A DNA stretch of 64,000 bases from an archaeon (GTDB lineage: Archaea > Thermoproteota > Nitrososphaeria > Nitrososphaerales > Gagatemarchaeaceae), in the NCBI GenBank assembly GCA_021819105.1, contig JAKASK010000002.1, positions 1 through 64,000 of the forward strand, in the 5' to 3' direction. A program made the translations under genes and the position numbers. Below, piece after piece: positions 49,745-58,942 of the stretch; position 1 is the stretch's first letter, and each line of letters starts with the position of its first letter. The notes beneath the pieces are model-generated. The model had not been told where the DNA came from and made no database searches. It saw nothing but the letters and a program-made list of their open reading frames with translations.

Positions 49745-50683
49745 GTGAGCATCGGGTCCCTGACCTCGAGGCACTTCACGCTCCATGAGCAGGGCGACGG
49801 GATCTATGCCGCCATCGCAAGCGACGGAGGGTGGGCCATCTGCAACGCCGGAGCCGTCGACCTCGGCGACCAGGTGCTGGTGTTTGACACCTTCGTCAAC
49901 CAGCATGTCGCGGAGGAGTTCAAGAGCATGGTCACCCAGCTCATCCGCAAGCCAGTCGGTTACGTGCTGAACAGCCACTTCCACTCAGACCACGTCAAGG
50001 GGAACCAGGCCTTCGAAGGCGCGCGGATCGTAGCCACCACCAAGACCCTCGAAGTGATGGCGAAGTCGAAGACGCGCTACGACACCGACCCCGAGTCGGT
50101 CAGGAAGGACGTCCAGGAGGACCTAGAATCCCGGCTCGCCCACCCGGAAGACCCCGACTCCCTGCTCTTCGAGGGCTATGACCGAGGGCACCTCGACGGG
50201 CTCCCGACCCTGCGATACACGCTCCCCGAGGTCACCTTCGACGACAGGATGACCTTTCATGGCTCGAAGAGGACCGCCGAGGCGATAACCTACGGCGGGG
50301 GCCACACCGTGAGCGACTCGCTCCTCTATCTTCCGGAAGAGAGACTGGCGTTCATGGGAGACCTCCTGTTCGTCGGGTGCCACCCGTACATCGCCGACGG
50401 AAACCCGGCGGAGCTCTTCAGGATACTCGACAAGGTGGAAGCGCTGGACGCGAAAGTCCTCGTGCCAGGCCATGGCCCGGTTGGCTCTCCGGAGGACCTG
50501 GGCGAGAACAGGGGCTACGTGGAAGAGCTTCAGAGGGCAGTGGAGGAGTCGCGGCGCTCTGGGAGCGGACTGGAACAGGCGCTGGCCCGTCCGGTCGGCG
50601 CGCCCTTCGAGAACTGGAAGTGGCACGCATTCCGCAGGGATAACCTGGAGTTCCTCTTTTCGAACCCGCCCACGGCCGGCTAG
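49745..50683 (+). CDS. Metallo-beta-lactamase-fold hydrolase
   Basis: This 312-aa protein has the MBL motif NSHFHSDHVKGN (HxHxDH), further ligands in GGGHTVSD, FMGDLLFVGCHP and PGHGPVG. It resembles cyclase/hydrolase or SoxH-type MBL proteins; the substrate is unknown. GTG 49745 lies about 27 nt after GATATTACATCC. Confidence 0.85.
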   Translation: MSIGSLTSRHFTLHEQGDGIYAAIASDGGWAICNAGAVDLGDQVLVFDTFVNQHVAEEFKSMVTQLIRKPVGYVLNSHFHSDHVKGNQAFEGARIVATTKTLEVMAKSKTRYDTDPESVRKDVQEDLESRLAHPEDPDSLLFEGYDRGHLDGLPTLRYTLPEVTFDDRMTFHGSKRTAEAITYGGGHTVSDSLLYLPEERLAFMGDLLFVGCHPYIADGNPAELFRILDKVEALDAKVLVPGHGPVGSPEDLGENRGYVEELQRAVEESRRSGSGLEQALARPVGAPFENWKWHAFRRDNLEFLFSNPPTAG

Positions 50684-50826
50684 CAACGGCGAGAAGCCCA
50701 GAGCGCTGAGACGGTCCCAGGCGTCAGAGCAGCGTTCAGCCCTTGGCCGTGTGAAGACAAGTTAATTCCGAGGTGAAGGTATTCAACCTCAGACGTGTAA
50801 GGAAGGTTAAATATCATACAAACGCC

Positions 50827-51159
50827 GTGCTCACGAAAGTCGTGCAGGCATCCATCGCGTCGATCCTTGACTCATTGAAGAGGGCAGACCTGGACGACGC
50901 AAAGAGGAAGATCCAGGCCCTTGCGCCGGAAGTGAAGACGGAGAGGGAACGGGGTAGCCTAACGGCTGCCATGGGCATTTACGCGAGCATGTTGAAGGGG
51001 AAGGAGGGAACCATGCAGAGCTGGGACAGCGCCAGGGTCGAGAGGGCGGCGAGGTCGGTAAGCGGAAGCCAGCTGGCCGACGAATTCGACTTCGGCTACG
51101 CTGACACGCTGCTGAACTACTCCAAGCTTACAGGGGCAGGCCAGCAGTCCGCATCGTGA
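50827..51159 (+). CDS. Helical conserved protein of unknown function
   Basis: The 110-aa helical protein contains SLKRADLDDAKRKIQALAP and LTAAMGIYASMLKGKEGTMQ. No known domain is recognised. TTAAATATC (50807-50815) implies a start near 50837, so GTG 50827 or GTG 50842 is more likely than GTG 50773. It overlaps a convergent small membrane gene by 32 bp. Confidence 0.6.
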   Translation: MLTKVVQASIASILDSLKRADLDDAKRKIQALAPEVKTERERGSLTAAMGIYASMLKGKEGTMQSWDSARVERAARSVSGSQLADEFDFGYADTLLNYSKLTGAGQQSAS

Positions 51160-51373
51160 AGAGCAGCATCCAAGTGAAAAGGAAGACCAGGGCGAACCCG
51201 CCGACTCCGGTTGTGTAGACCTTCCCCTGCTGCTGCTTGGGGAGCCCTCTGTACCAAGTGAAAAGCGCCCCGTAGTAGGTGACCAGGTACATCCCGATGG
51301 CGATGCTAACCCCTACGCTCCAATCGGTCCCGAAGGCCACCTCGAGCCCCTCGGTTGCGACCCCCGCTATCAC
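51128..51373 (-). CDS. Small membrane protein, three helices
   Basis: The 81-aa product from GTG 51373 has hydrophobic helices at about 1-14, 20-38 and 55-75. An AATATA box lies 24 nt upstream, favouring this start over the longer frame, whose extra N-terminus lies over the promoter and the opposite gene. Function unknown. Confidence 0.6.
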   Translation of the reverse strand: MIAGVATEGLEVAFGTDWSVGVSIAIGMYLVTYYGALFTWYRGLPKQQQGKVYTTGVGGFALVFLFTWMLLFTMRTAGLPL

Positions 51374-51393
51374 CGCGCACCCGATCCTGAACC

Positions 51394-51408
51394 AATATAG
51401 CTTATCAA
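51394..51408. promoter_or_regulatory. Overlapping divergent TATA boxes, small membrane gene/rqcH-like
   Basis: AATATA (51394-51399) suits the minus-strand GTG at 51373 and CTTATCAA (51401-51408) the plus-strand GTG at 51432. The two boxes adjoin within 15 bp, so only one preinitiation complex could probably sit at a time. Confidence 0.45.
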
Positions 51409-51431
51409 ACGCGGCGGGAGGCAGAGGACTC

Positions 51432-53216
51432 GTGGCCGAACTATCAGGCTTCGAGATCTTGGTGCTCGCCAAAGAAATCGATTTGGCGCTTCGAGGCACC
51501 TACGTTAATAACATTTACACGATTGGAGCTTCTCAGCTCATCCGGTTCAGGAGGCCCGGAGGCGAGGACGTCTGGCTGGTGGTCTCGCCCAAGAAGGGCT
51601 CCTGGGTCTCTGCGAAGGTGTCAGAAAGGGGGGAGACCAGCGAGTTCACCTCGAAGCTGAGGGCCGAGCTTGAGAGGGCGCGATTCTCTGGGGCCGCCCA
51701 GGCGGACCTAGACAGGGTGTTCCTCCTTGAGTTCGAGGGGAACGAAAGGAAGACCCTGGTCCTTGAGCTCATGCCCCCGGGGAACCTGGCGGTGCTCGAC
51801 CGGGAGGGGAGGGTCCGGCTGGTACAGAACGAGATCAGGGGCGGAACGAGGCGACTGGTCAGAGGCGCCGTCTATCTCCCGCCGGCTCAGGGCAGGCTGA
51901 GCCCGAGCGAAGTGGACACGAAGTCCATGGCGGGCGTGCTCAGGGAGGAAAAGACGGTGGGCAGGGCGATCGGGAGGCACGTCGCCCTTCCGAGGAAATA
52001 CGTCGCCGACGTCCTAGCAAGGCTCGGGGTGGACGACGGTACCGCCACCACTTCATTGGCAGGGAGGGAAGAGGAGGTCTCCGAAGTCATAAAGGGGATG
52101 GTCGAACGGGCCAGGAGCTCCCCTTCGCCCTGCATCTGCGAGACAGACAGCGGGGACGAGCTCTTCGCGTTCCGTCCCTTGAAACTAAAGGCGAAAGCCG
52201 AAGCGGCCGCGATGTCAGAACTCTGCGACAGCCTCCTCCTCCCTGAGGCAACCTCACAGGTCGTCGAGGAGACGCCCCAGGAGTCAAAGCGCAAGGAACT
52301 GCAGGCGACGGTCTCCAAACTCAGGGCCGAGTCAGAGTCGCTGCGCGCGAGGGCCTCGAAGGCGAGGGAGGCCGCGAAGGAGGCGAGGGCTTCCACCTTC
52401 GAGGATGCGCTGAAGACGATGCACGCGGCAGGAGCGAAGCCTTCGAAGGAGCCGGCCTCTGCCGAGGGCGCTGCGTCGGCCCTCTACGACCTGGCAAAGG
52501 AACTCGAGGCAAGGGCCTCGGTCGACCTCGAGACCGCTACAAGGCTGGAGAAGAGAACGCTGAAGGCGCCGCAGAAGAAGGCGCAGACCAAGCCCATCGC
52601 CAGGAGGAAGGGGGAGTGGTTCGAGAAGTTTCGGTGGTTCGTGACGGGCGAAGGCCGCCTCGCCATCGGCGGCCGGGACGCCCAGACCAACTCGGCCATA
52701 CTTTCGAGGCACATGGACGCCAACGACACCGTCTACCACGCCGACCTCTTCGGCTCGCCCTTCTTCGTCCTGAAAGGGGGGGAGGCCCAGACAGACGAAG
52801 AGGCCAGAGAGGTGGCACAGGCGACCGTCGCATTCAGCAGCGCGTGGAAGACCGGCCTGGGCTCCGCCGACGCCTACTGGGTCAGACCCGACCAGGTCAG
52901 CTCGGCTGCGCCGAGCGGGGAGTACCTGGCGAAGGGGAGCTTCGTCATCCGTGGCAAGAAGAACTTCATCTCAAAGATGATGGTGGAGCTGGCGGTCGGA
53001 GTCGACCGCGAGGGGAGGGCGATGGCGGGTCCCGAAGCGGCGATAAAACGGACATGCGTCCGCTACGTCATCCTGCGGCCTCACAACGAGAAGGGCTCGG
53101 AGACCGCCAGGCGCGTATTGAAGGACCTTTCAGACAGCGGAAGCCCCCTCCCGACCCTCGAGGAGATTCAGAGGGCGCTCCCCGCGGGCGGAGGGAAGGT
53201 CGTCCGCAGGGCCTGA
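51432..53216 (+). CDS. RqcH/NFACT-family ribosome-quality-control protein
   Basis: The 594-aa protein has an NFACT-N domain (LSGFEILVLAKEIDLALRG to about 220), a helical/HhH region, a coiled coil (about 310-400, SKLRAESESLRARASKA), an EWFEKFRWFVTGEGRLAIGG stretch and the NFACT-R domain with GRDAQTNSAILSRHM. Homologues bind stalled 50S subunits with peptidyl-tRNA and add C-terminal tails. GTG 51432 is set by CTTATCAA 27 nt upstream. Confidence 0.9.
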   Translation: MAELSGFEILVLAKEIDLALRGTYVNNIYTIGASQLIRFRRPGGEDVWLVVSPKKGSWVSAKVSERGETSEFTSKLRAELERARFSGAAQADLDRVFLLEFEGNERKTLVLELMPPGNLAVLDREGRVRLVQNEIRGGTRRLVRGAVYLPPAQGRLSPSEVDTKSMAGVLREEKTVGRAIGRHVALPRKYVADVLARLGVDDGTATTSLAGREEEVSEVIKGMVERARSSPSPCICETDSGDELFAFRPLKLKAKAEAAAMSELCDSLLLPEATSQVVEETPQESKRKELQATVSKLRAESESLRARASKAREAAKEARASTFEDALKTMHAAGAKPSKEPASAEGAASALYDLAKELEARASVDLETATRLEKRTLKAPQKKAQTKPIARRKGEWFEKFRWFVTGEGRLAIGGRDAQTNSAILSRHMDANDTVYHADLFGSPFFVLKGGEAQTDEEAREVAQATVAFSSAWKTGLGSADAYWVRPDQVSSAAPSGEYLAKGSFVIRGKKNFISKMMVELAVGVDREGRAMAGPEAAIKRTCVRYVILRPHNEKGSETARRVLKDLSDSGSPLPTLEEIQRALPAGGGKVVRRA

Positions 53217-53220
53217 CCTC

Positions 53221-53946
53221 CTAGGCTCGCTTTTCGCTCCGCCGCCACTCGTCCCTGGGGAGAGTGCGCCGTTGCCTCCTGCTGCCCTGCTTCGGCCTGG
53301 AGGCGTACCTAGGACTCGGCCCTGCGTTCAGCTGGTGCCACCCCCTGTGGGAAGCCGGGTCGAAGACCCCGATGTACCCGTTTGGGAGGAGCTGGAAGGG
53401 CCTGCCGATGTGCCTTCGGAAGTCGAACTGGGTGCTCCCCGCCTTCCGGAACCCTTCGAACCATGCGGGGAAGACGAAGTCTGAGACCAGCACTCCGTCA
53501 ATGAGATAGCCGTCGGGGTCATCCTCGCAGGGGTCGCAGACCTCGTAGGCATAGAAGACCAGCCTCCCCTTTTCCTCCCTGTAGGCTGCGAGGTTGATGT
53601 CCGGGTCTCCCAGCATCTCGAGGACTTCATGACTGATGTCGTTGGTCCATGAGCTCCCGGACTGTAGGTTACTCTCAGCGAAGACCTTCCCAAGTGGGAG
53701 CCCCTCGGGCGTAAGGTCGTGGTAACCAAGCGCCCCCGCCTTGTCCGAGTTGTCGAAGACCCCCACCCGCCAGGCGTTGCGGTGGGGCTCCTTTCCCTTC
53801 GGAACGAAGGTGACGTCGGCGTCGATCCCCCAGGCCGGCGCGAAGTCCCTGTGCACCTGAGTACGGACCGCGGCTGCCGCCCTCGCCACCTGCACGTCCT
53901 TCAGGACGGTGCACTCGTTCACGATCTGTATCTTTACCACTGCCAT
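53221..53946 (-). CDS. Conserved protein with HEVLEMLGDP motif, possible metalloprotease
   Basis: The 241-aa protein contains SWTNDISHEVLEMLGDPDIN, a His-Glu motif found in a widespread uncharacterised family, and YEVCDPCEDDPDGYLIDG. A zinc-protease-like site is suggested but the usual second His is missing. The C-terminus is basic (RRQRRTLPRDEWRRSEKRA). It converges with the RqcH gene 4 bp away. Confidence 0.55.
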   Translation of the reverse strand: MAVVKIQIVNECTVLKDVQVARAAAAVRTQVHRDFAPAWGIDADVTFVPKGKEPHRNAWRVGVFDNSDKAGALGYHDLTPEGLPLGKVFAESNLQSGSSWTNDISHEVLEMLGDPDINLAAYREEKGRLVFYAYEVCDPCEDDPDGYLIDGVLVSDFVFPAWFEGFRKAGSTQFDFRRHIGRPFQLLPNGYIGVFDPASHRGWHQLNAGPSPRYASRPKQGSRRQRRTLPRDEWRRSEKRA

Positions 53947-54122
53947 GTCCCCCAGTCGGTCGGGTGCTTATTTGAGAGTTGACGGCCGTGGAGGGACCTC
54001 CAAACCGTTTTATTTCGAAGGTGCGCGGTGACCCGAGGTACAGGGAGCTCTTCTCCAAGAAAGGCGTCAGCGTGTGACCCCGGCGGAAGACGGCATGGCT
54101 CGGCCTGCAGGTACTCCCTTCG

Positions 54123-55943
54123 CTAGAGGCAGTCGGCCACAATCTCGGCCACGTCTCTGACCTCCATCCCAGCTCCCGTCACCTTGGTGCTGTCGTCGAG
54201 CATGGAGAGGCAGAACGGGCACTCCGTGGCTATGGTCTTCGCCCCGGTCTGTGACGCCTCTTCAGTCCTTATCCCGGCTATGGACCTCTGCTGTGGAACC
54301 TCATACCAGTAGTTGGAACCCCCTGCGCCGCAGCAGAAGGTCTTCTCCTTCCGCCTCCCCATCTCCCTGACGTCCTCCACGGACGCTTCGAGGGCGGCCC
54401 TCGGCTCGTCGAAGACGCTGTTGTACCTTGAGGCGTAGCAGGCGTCGTGGAGGGTCACCGAGACCTTCTGGACCTTCTCGGGGGGGACCGTGATCTTCCC
54501 CTCGCGGATCAGGTTGGAGATTAGCTGCGTGTGATAGACCACCTCGTACCTGCCCCCGAATGCGGGGTACTCGTTCTTGAGGGCGTTAAAGCAGTGCGGG
54601 CAGGTGGCGATTATCTTCCGGACCCCATGCGAGTTGAGCTTCTCGATGTTCTGGAAGGCGAGCTCCTGGTACCTTCCCTCCTCCCCAAGCCTGCGGGCCG
54701 GGTCACCTACGCACGCCTCCTCGCTGCCGAGGATGGCGAAGGAGACACCGGCAGCTTTGAGTATCTTGCTGAGGGCCCGCGCGATCCTCTGGGCCCTCTG
54801 GTCGAAGGACGAAACGCAGCCGACCCAGTAGACGTACTCCGCGTCGGGGTTTGCGGCGACGGTGTCCACCCCCAGGCCCTCTGCCCAGGCGGCCCTCGTA
54901 GAGTTCTTGAAGCCGTAGGGGTTCTGGTTCTCGGCCAAGTTCTGGAGCATCGCCGACTTCTTCTTGTCCAGCTTCCCCTGGGCGACGAGCCCCCGCCTCA
55001 GGTCGTAGATGACGTCCAGGTGCTCCACCCCCACAGGGCAGCTGGCAACGCAGGCGCCGCAAGAGGTGCAGGACCAGAGCTCGTCCTCCCCGACGGACCC
55101 GAAGGGGTCGGCGCTCCCGTCCTCGGCCGAAGCCGCGAGGAGGCTGACCTTCCTCACCAGCACCCTGGGCGAAAGCGGGCGCCCGGCGGCTGTCGCGGGG
55201 CAGGCGGCTTCGCAGGCCCCTATCTCGACGCACGAGTCGAAGGAAAGCCGTTCAGCCGGGTCGAACTCTGAGACCTTGCCGACCCCGACGCGGACGGACT
55301 CCGGGTCGGTCTTCCCAGCCATGACCTCGGCCAGGTTGAAGGGGACCTTCATGCCAGACAGGGGCTTGTCGTAGGTCCCGATCAGGTTCACGCTCGGCCT
55401 GGAGTAGTATGCGGCCACGAGCACGTTCCTGGCCACCCCGACCGCCGAGCCGGCCAGAACGAGGGACGGGGACCAGAGGACGGCGAGTTCGGTCGTGGTG
55501 AGCGCTATGGCCAGCATCAGTATCAGCTGAAGGTAGGACGACGAAGCGGTGAAGTCCGACGAAGCTTTCAGCCCCCTCTCCACCGCCTTGCTCCGCACGA
55601 AGCGCTCGATCCTCCAGGCGAACGAGGCGACGAGGCCGGCGATCAGAGGGACGGAGAGGACAAGAATCAGGGTGACGAGCAGGGGGACATACCCCAAGAC
55701 CGGGACCAGCAGGGAGTTTGCTATCGACAGGCCGACCCCCAGGGCGATCGACAGGTGCATCAGAAAGACAGCGTCGCCGCTCCGGAGCCGGGACGCTTCG
55801 TCCCTGGTCAGGCCGACGAGGCGACCTGGAGAAAGGCTCACCGACCCGCGTCTCGCGTGGGCGGTCAGGGCGTAGAAGACAAGGACCACGGATGCTACCG
55901 TGACCGCGTAGGCTGCAGCGAAGACGGGGTCCACTGCGGCCAT
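54123..55943 (-). CDS. Membrane Fe-S ETF:quinone oxidoreductase (HdrD-like)
   Basis: The 606-aa protein starts with five or six TM helices (to about residue 190), then two ferredoxin-type sites and two CCG domains (WVGCVSSFDQR...CVGD...CPHCFN; HDACYASRYN...CCGAGGS...CPFCL). This is the layout of EMO-type enzymes that move electrons from ETF to menaquinone. The second ferredoxin site is complete (CTSCGACVASCP); in the first, CVEIGACEAACP, the second ligand Cys is Ile241. The gene follows etfA, etfB and an acyl-CoA dehydrogenase, supporting the role. Confidence 0.87.
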   Translation of the reverse strand: MAAVDPVFAAAYAVTVASVVLVFYALTAHARRGSVSLSPGRLVGLTRDEASRLRSGDAVFLMHLSIALGVGLSIANSLLVPVLGYVPLLVTLILVLSVPLIAGLVASFAWRIERFVRSKAVERGLKASSDFTASSSYLQLILMLAIALTTTELAVLWSPSLVLAGSAVGVARNVLVAAYYSRPSVNLIGTYDKPLSGMKVPFNLAEVMAGKTDPESVRVGVGKVSEFDPAERLSFDSCVEIGACEAACPATAAGRPLSPRVLVRKVSLLAASAEDGSADPFGSVGEDELWSCTSCGACVASCPVGVEHLDVIYDLRRGLVAQGKLDKKKSAMLQNLAENQNPYGFKNSTRAAWAEGLGVDTVAANPDAEYVYWVGCVSSFDQRAQRIARALSKILKAAGVSFAILGSEEACVGDPARRLGEEGRYQELAFQNIEKLNSHGVRKIIATCPHCFNALKNEYPAFGGRYEVVYHTQLISNLIREGKITVPPEKVQKVSVTLHDACYASRYNSVFDEPRAALEASVEDVREMGRRKEKTFCCGAGGSNYWYEVPQQRSIAGIRTEEASQTGAKTIATECPFCLSMLDDSTKVTGAGMEVRDVAEIVADCL

Positions 55944-55991
55944 GGTTCGTCGGCGGTCCTTGGGAGTTTAAAGCATGTTCGCCGAATACGC

Positions 55992-56921
55992 CTAGCGCGC
56001 CCTACTGGCGAGGGCCTTCCGCAGCGCAGGCACCAGCTGGTAGAGGTCTCCCACGATTCCGTAGTCAGACGCCTGGAAGATCGGCGCGTCCTTGTCGGTG
56101 TTTATCGAAGCGACCACCTTCGAGTCCTTCATCCCTGCGACGTGCTGCAGCTGACCTGAGATCCCTACGGCAAGGTAGAGGTCTGGTTTCACCGTCACAC
56201 CTGTCAGTCCTATGTGGTGCTCCTCAGGGAGCCACCCGAGGTCGGCAGAGAGCGGCCTCGAGCAGCCGAGGGCGCCGTGCATCTCACTTGCAAGCTCTTC
56301 CAGCATCGGGAGGTCCTCCTTCTTCTTCACTCCCCTCCCAGCTGAGACTATCACCTTGGCCGACTTCAGGTCCACCGCGCCGGCTGCCTTCTTCTCCCTG
56401 CCCACAACCCTCACGGGGTCTGAGACCTCCCCCACCTCCTTCTCCTGCACCACACCCTCCCCCGCGGCCATCTTGGGATAGGAGCCGACTTTCACTGTCG
56501 CCGCAGCCGGAAACTGGCACGACACCCTGGCGACGACCTTCCCCGCGAACACGTTGCGATCGCCTGAAAACGACGCCCCGTCGGCGCTGAGATTCGCCAC
56601 CTCAGCCATGCACCCGACGCGCATCTTTGCCGCGAAACGGGCGGCTATCTCCCTCCCTGTCCGGGTCGCTCCGGTGAGCAGGACCAACGGCTGCAGCTCC
56701 CTGGCCGCCCTGGCAAGCGCCTCGGCTGCGAGCGCGGGGGTGATATCCGGATGGGGCCCCTTTAGAAGTAGCTTGCCTCCGGGCGAGAAGGCGCCGGGAC
56801 GACTGGCCCCTATGTCGACGACCTGGACCATGGCGCCGGCCCCCTCGGCCACCCCGACGGCAGCAGAAGCTACCTCGTTGGACACCGACTCTGACTCCGA
56901 GTAGACCCAGACCGACTTCAC
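55992..56921 (-). CDS. etfA: Electron transfer flavoprotein alpha subunit
   Basis: The 309-aa protein has the FAD-binding C-terminal domain: SAKVIVSAGRGVKKKEDLP, then LTGVTVKPDLYLAVGISGQLQH and INTDKDAPIFQASDYGIVGD. With EtfB it accepts electrons from the acyl-CoA dehydrogenase encoded upstream. Its start overlaps the etfB stop by 4 nt. Confidence 0.93.
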   Translation of the reverse strand: MKSVWVYSESESVSNEVASAAVGVAEGAGAMVQVVDIGASRPGAFSPGGKLLLKGPHPDITPALAAEALARAARELQPLVLLTGATRTGREIAARFAAKMRVGCMAEVANLSADGASFSGDRNVFAGKVVARVSCQFPAAATVKVGSYPKMAAGEGVVQEKEVGEVSDPVRVVGREKKAAGAVDLKSAKVIVSAGRGVKKKEDLPMLEELASEMHGALGCSRPLSADLGWLPEEHHIGLTGVTVKPDLYLAVGISGQLQHVAGMKDSKVVASINTDKDAPIFQASDYGIVGDLYQLVPALRKALASRAR

Positions 56922-57682
56922 TTGAGGACCCCCTCCTTGACGAGCGCCTCGACCAGCTTGGCCGCGGCCTCATCGGGCGTCCCCCCTATCATCACGTGCT
57001 TCCTGACTGACGGCTGGGACGACATCGATTTCACTCCGACCTGGCTGTAGTCCCCAAGCGGGGCGACCTGGTCCCCGACAAGCTCTTCGATGGGCTTCTT
57101 CCCCGCCTGCATGATCTGGATGAGCGTGGGATACCTCGGCTCGTTGATCTCGCTGACGACTGAGACGGCGAACGGCACCGGGGCCTCGACCGACTCCACG
57201 CTGTCCTCGAGGGAGCGCTCGAGCTTGGCTGCGCCTCCCTCGACTCCGATCTTCTTCGCATAGCCCACATAGGGGAGACCGAGGAACTCCGCCAACATCG
57301 GCGGGACCTGCCCGGTGTAGGTGTCCGAGGACCCCTCGGAGCAGATCACTACGTCGTAGGGGCCGGACATCCTGATGGCGGCGGCCAGCATGCTCGCCAC
57401 GCGGAAGGAGTCGAGGGACAACGGGTCCGAAGTCACCAGCACCCCCCTGTCGGCGCCCATGGCCAGGGCTTCCTTCAGGGACTTCTTCGAGTCAGCCGTC
57501 CCCACCACGAAGACCACGACCTCTCCCTGATGCTTCGCCTTCAGCCTGAGCCCCTCTTCCACCGCGTTCTTGTCGAAGCTGCTCATCTTGCCCGGCGCCC
57601 CCGCGAGGACGGGGCTCCCGTTCGCGTCGAGCTTGAGCTCTGTTTCGTCCACGGCGTGCTTGACGCAGACCGCTATCTTCAC
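56918..57682 (-). CDS. etfB: Electron transfer flavoprotein beta subunit
   Basis: The 254-aa product has KIAVCVKHAVDETELKLD at the N-terminus, the AMP/nucleotide loop ALAMGADRGVLVTSD and QVPPMLAEFLGLPYVG. It overlaps the dehydrogenase stop by 4 nt and etfA by 4 nt. No extra motif for bifurcation (FixA-type) is obvious. Confidence 0.93.
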   Translation of the reverse strand: MKIAVCVKHAVDETELKLDANGSPVLAGAPGKMSSFDKNAVEEGLRLKAKHQGEVVVFVVGTADSKKSLKEALAMGADRGVLVTSDPLSLDSFRVASMLAAAIRMSGPYDVVICSEGSSDTYTGQVPPMLAEFLGLPYVGYAKKIGVEGGAAKLERSLEDSVESVEAPVPFAVSVVSEINEPRYPTLIQIMQAGKKPIEELVGDQVAPLGDYSQVGVKSMSSQPSVRKHVMIGGTPDEAAAKLVEALVKEGVLK

Positions 57683-58848
57683 TGGGCCCTGGCCAACTCC
57701 TTTCTCGAGATCAGCATGCGCAGTACTTCGGAGGTCCCCTCCCCTATTGTGAGGAGCCGGGCGTCCCTCCAGTGCCTGTGGAGGTCGTCGGTGGTGTAGC
57801 CGTAGCCGCCGTGTATCTGGATGGCTTCGTCGCAGGCTTTCAGGGACATCTCAGTTGCGAAGACCTTCGCCTGAGACGCTTCTGAGGCGTAGTCGCCTCC
57901 GAGCTCCTTGACCCTCGCGGCGTAGAGGTACAGGAGCCTCCCTGCGCTGATGCCCGTCTTCATGTCCGCTATCTTCTCCCTGATCAGCTGGAAGTCAGAG
58001 ATAGTTTTACCGAACGCCTTCCTCGACCGGGCGTAGGCGACGGACTTGTTGTAAGCAATCTGGGAAATCCCGACGTTGAGCGCGGCGACGACTATCCTGG
58101 CGCCGTGGAGTATCTCCTTGGCGTACTCGCCCCCCTGCCCCTCCTCCCCCAGCAGGTTCTCCTCTGGGACCCGGCAGCCTTCGAATACCACCTCGGAGGT
58201 CCTCGACCCTCTCATCCCGAGCTTCTTCAGGTCGCCGCCGAACTTCAGCCCGGGGCTTGGAGCCTCCAGGAGGAAGCACGAGGGACCTTTCTTTGTCTTC
58301 GCGAAGACCAAGTAGAGGCCGGCCTCCCCGGCGTTTGTGATGAACATCTTCGATCCGTTGATCGTGAACTCCCCTCCCTTCCTCTCCGCGGTCGTGGCCA
58401 TGGAGCCGGAGTCGGAGCCGGAGGCTGGCTCGGTAAGGGCAAACGAAGCGAGGGTCTTGCCTGTAATGACGCCCCTCAGGTACTTTTCCCGCTGGCTTGC
58501 GTTCCCGAACCGCAGGAGTCCTTCAGCCACGGCGTTGTGTATCTCGACGCTCAGGGCGACGGAGGCGTCGGCGGAGCCGAGGAGCTCCACGGCAGTGGCG
58601 TAGACCGAGAACGGGAGACCGAGGCCGCCGTGCTCTGCCGGGAACGGGATCAGGGTCATCCCCTGCTCGAAAAGGGCCCTCCGCGGCCCGGCGATCGATG
58701 CGCCGCCTGCGTCCAGCTTGGGGGAGAGTGGAAGGATCTCCTTCTCCATGAACGCCCCGAGGGACGAAAGGACCTCGGAGTACTCCTGGTGGCGTCCCGG
58801 GTGGAGCATCTCCATCAGTCGCCTGTGCTCGGAGGTGTAGATCGCCAA
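57679..58848 (-). CDS. Acyl-CoA dehydrogenase
   Basis: The 389-aa protein (TTG start) has ASFALTEPASGSD (flavin-contact motif), KMFITNAGEAG, FGKTISDFQLIREKIADM and the C-terminal IHGGYGYTTDDLHRHWRDAR. The acid that would be the catalytic base lies in the IGEGTSEVLRM segment (Glu). TTG 58848 is set by GATTAAAT (centre near 58886); ATG 58815 is the alternative. Substrate chain length unknown; context suggests a dedicated acid-degradation route. Confidence 0.9.
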   Translation of the reverse strand: MAIYTSEHRRLMEMLHPGRHQEYSEVLSSLGAFMEKEILPLSPKLDAGGASIAGPRRALFEQGMTLIPFPAEHGGLGLPFSVYATAVELLGSADASVALSVEIHNAVAEGLLRFGNASQREKYLRGVITGKTLASFALTEPASGSDSGSMATTAERKGGEFTINGSKMFITNAGEAGLYLVFAKTKKGPSCFLLEAPSPGLKFGGDLKKLGMRGSRTSEVVFEGCRVPEENLLGEEGQGGEYAKEILHGARIVVAALNVGISQIAYNKSVAYARSRKAFGKTISDFQLIREKIADMKTGISAGRLLYLYAARVKELGGDYASEASQAKVFATEMSLKACDEAIQIHGGYGYTTDDLHRHWRDARLLTIGEGTSEVLRMLISRKELARAQ

Positions 58849-58942
58849 GTTGGGGGCGAAGCCTGCGCGGATTCCGGGTGGATTTAATCGTTCTTTGCTG
58901 AGACAACAATTCCTAAAAGTGCAACCTTGGGCCGCCGGCACC

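Noticed and set aside
53947-54122. Tiny frame at 54021 (RGDPRYRELFSKKGVSV)
   Set aside because: Only 18 codons with no overlap or motif to support it; a TTTTATTT box just upstream is suggestive but not enough.
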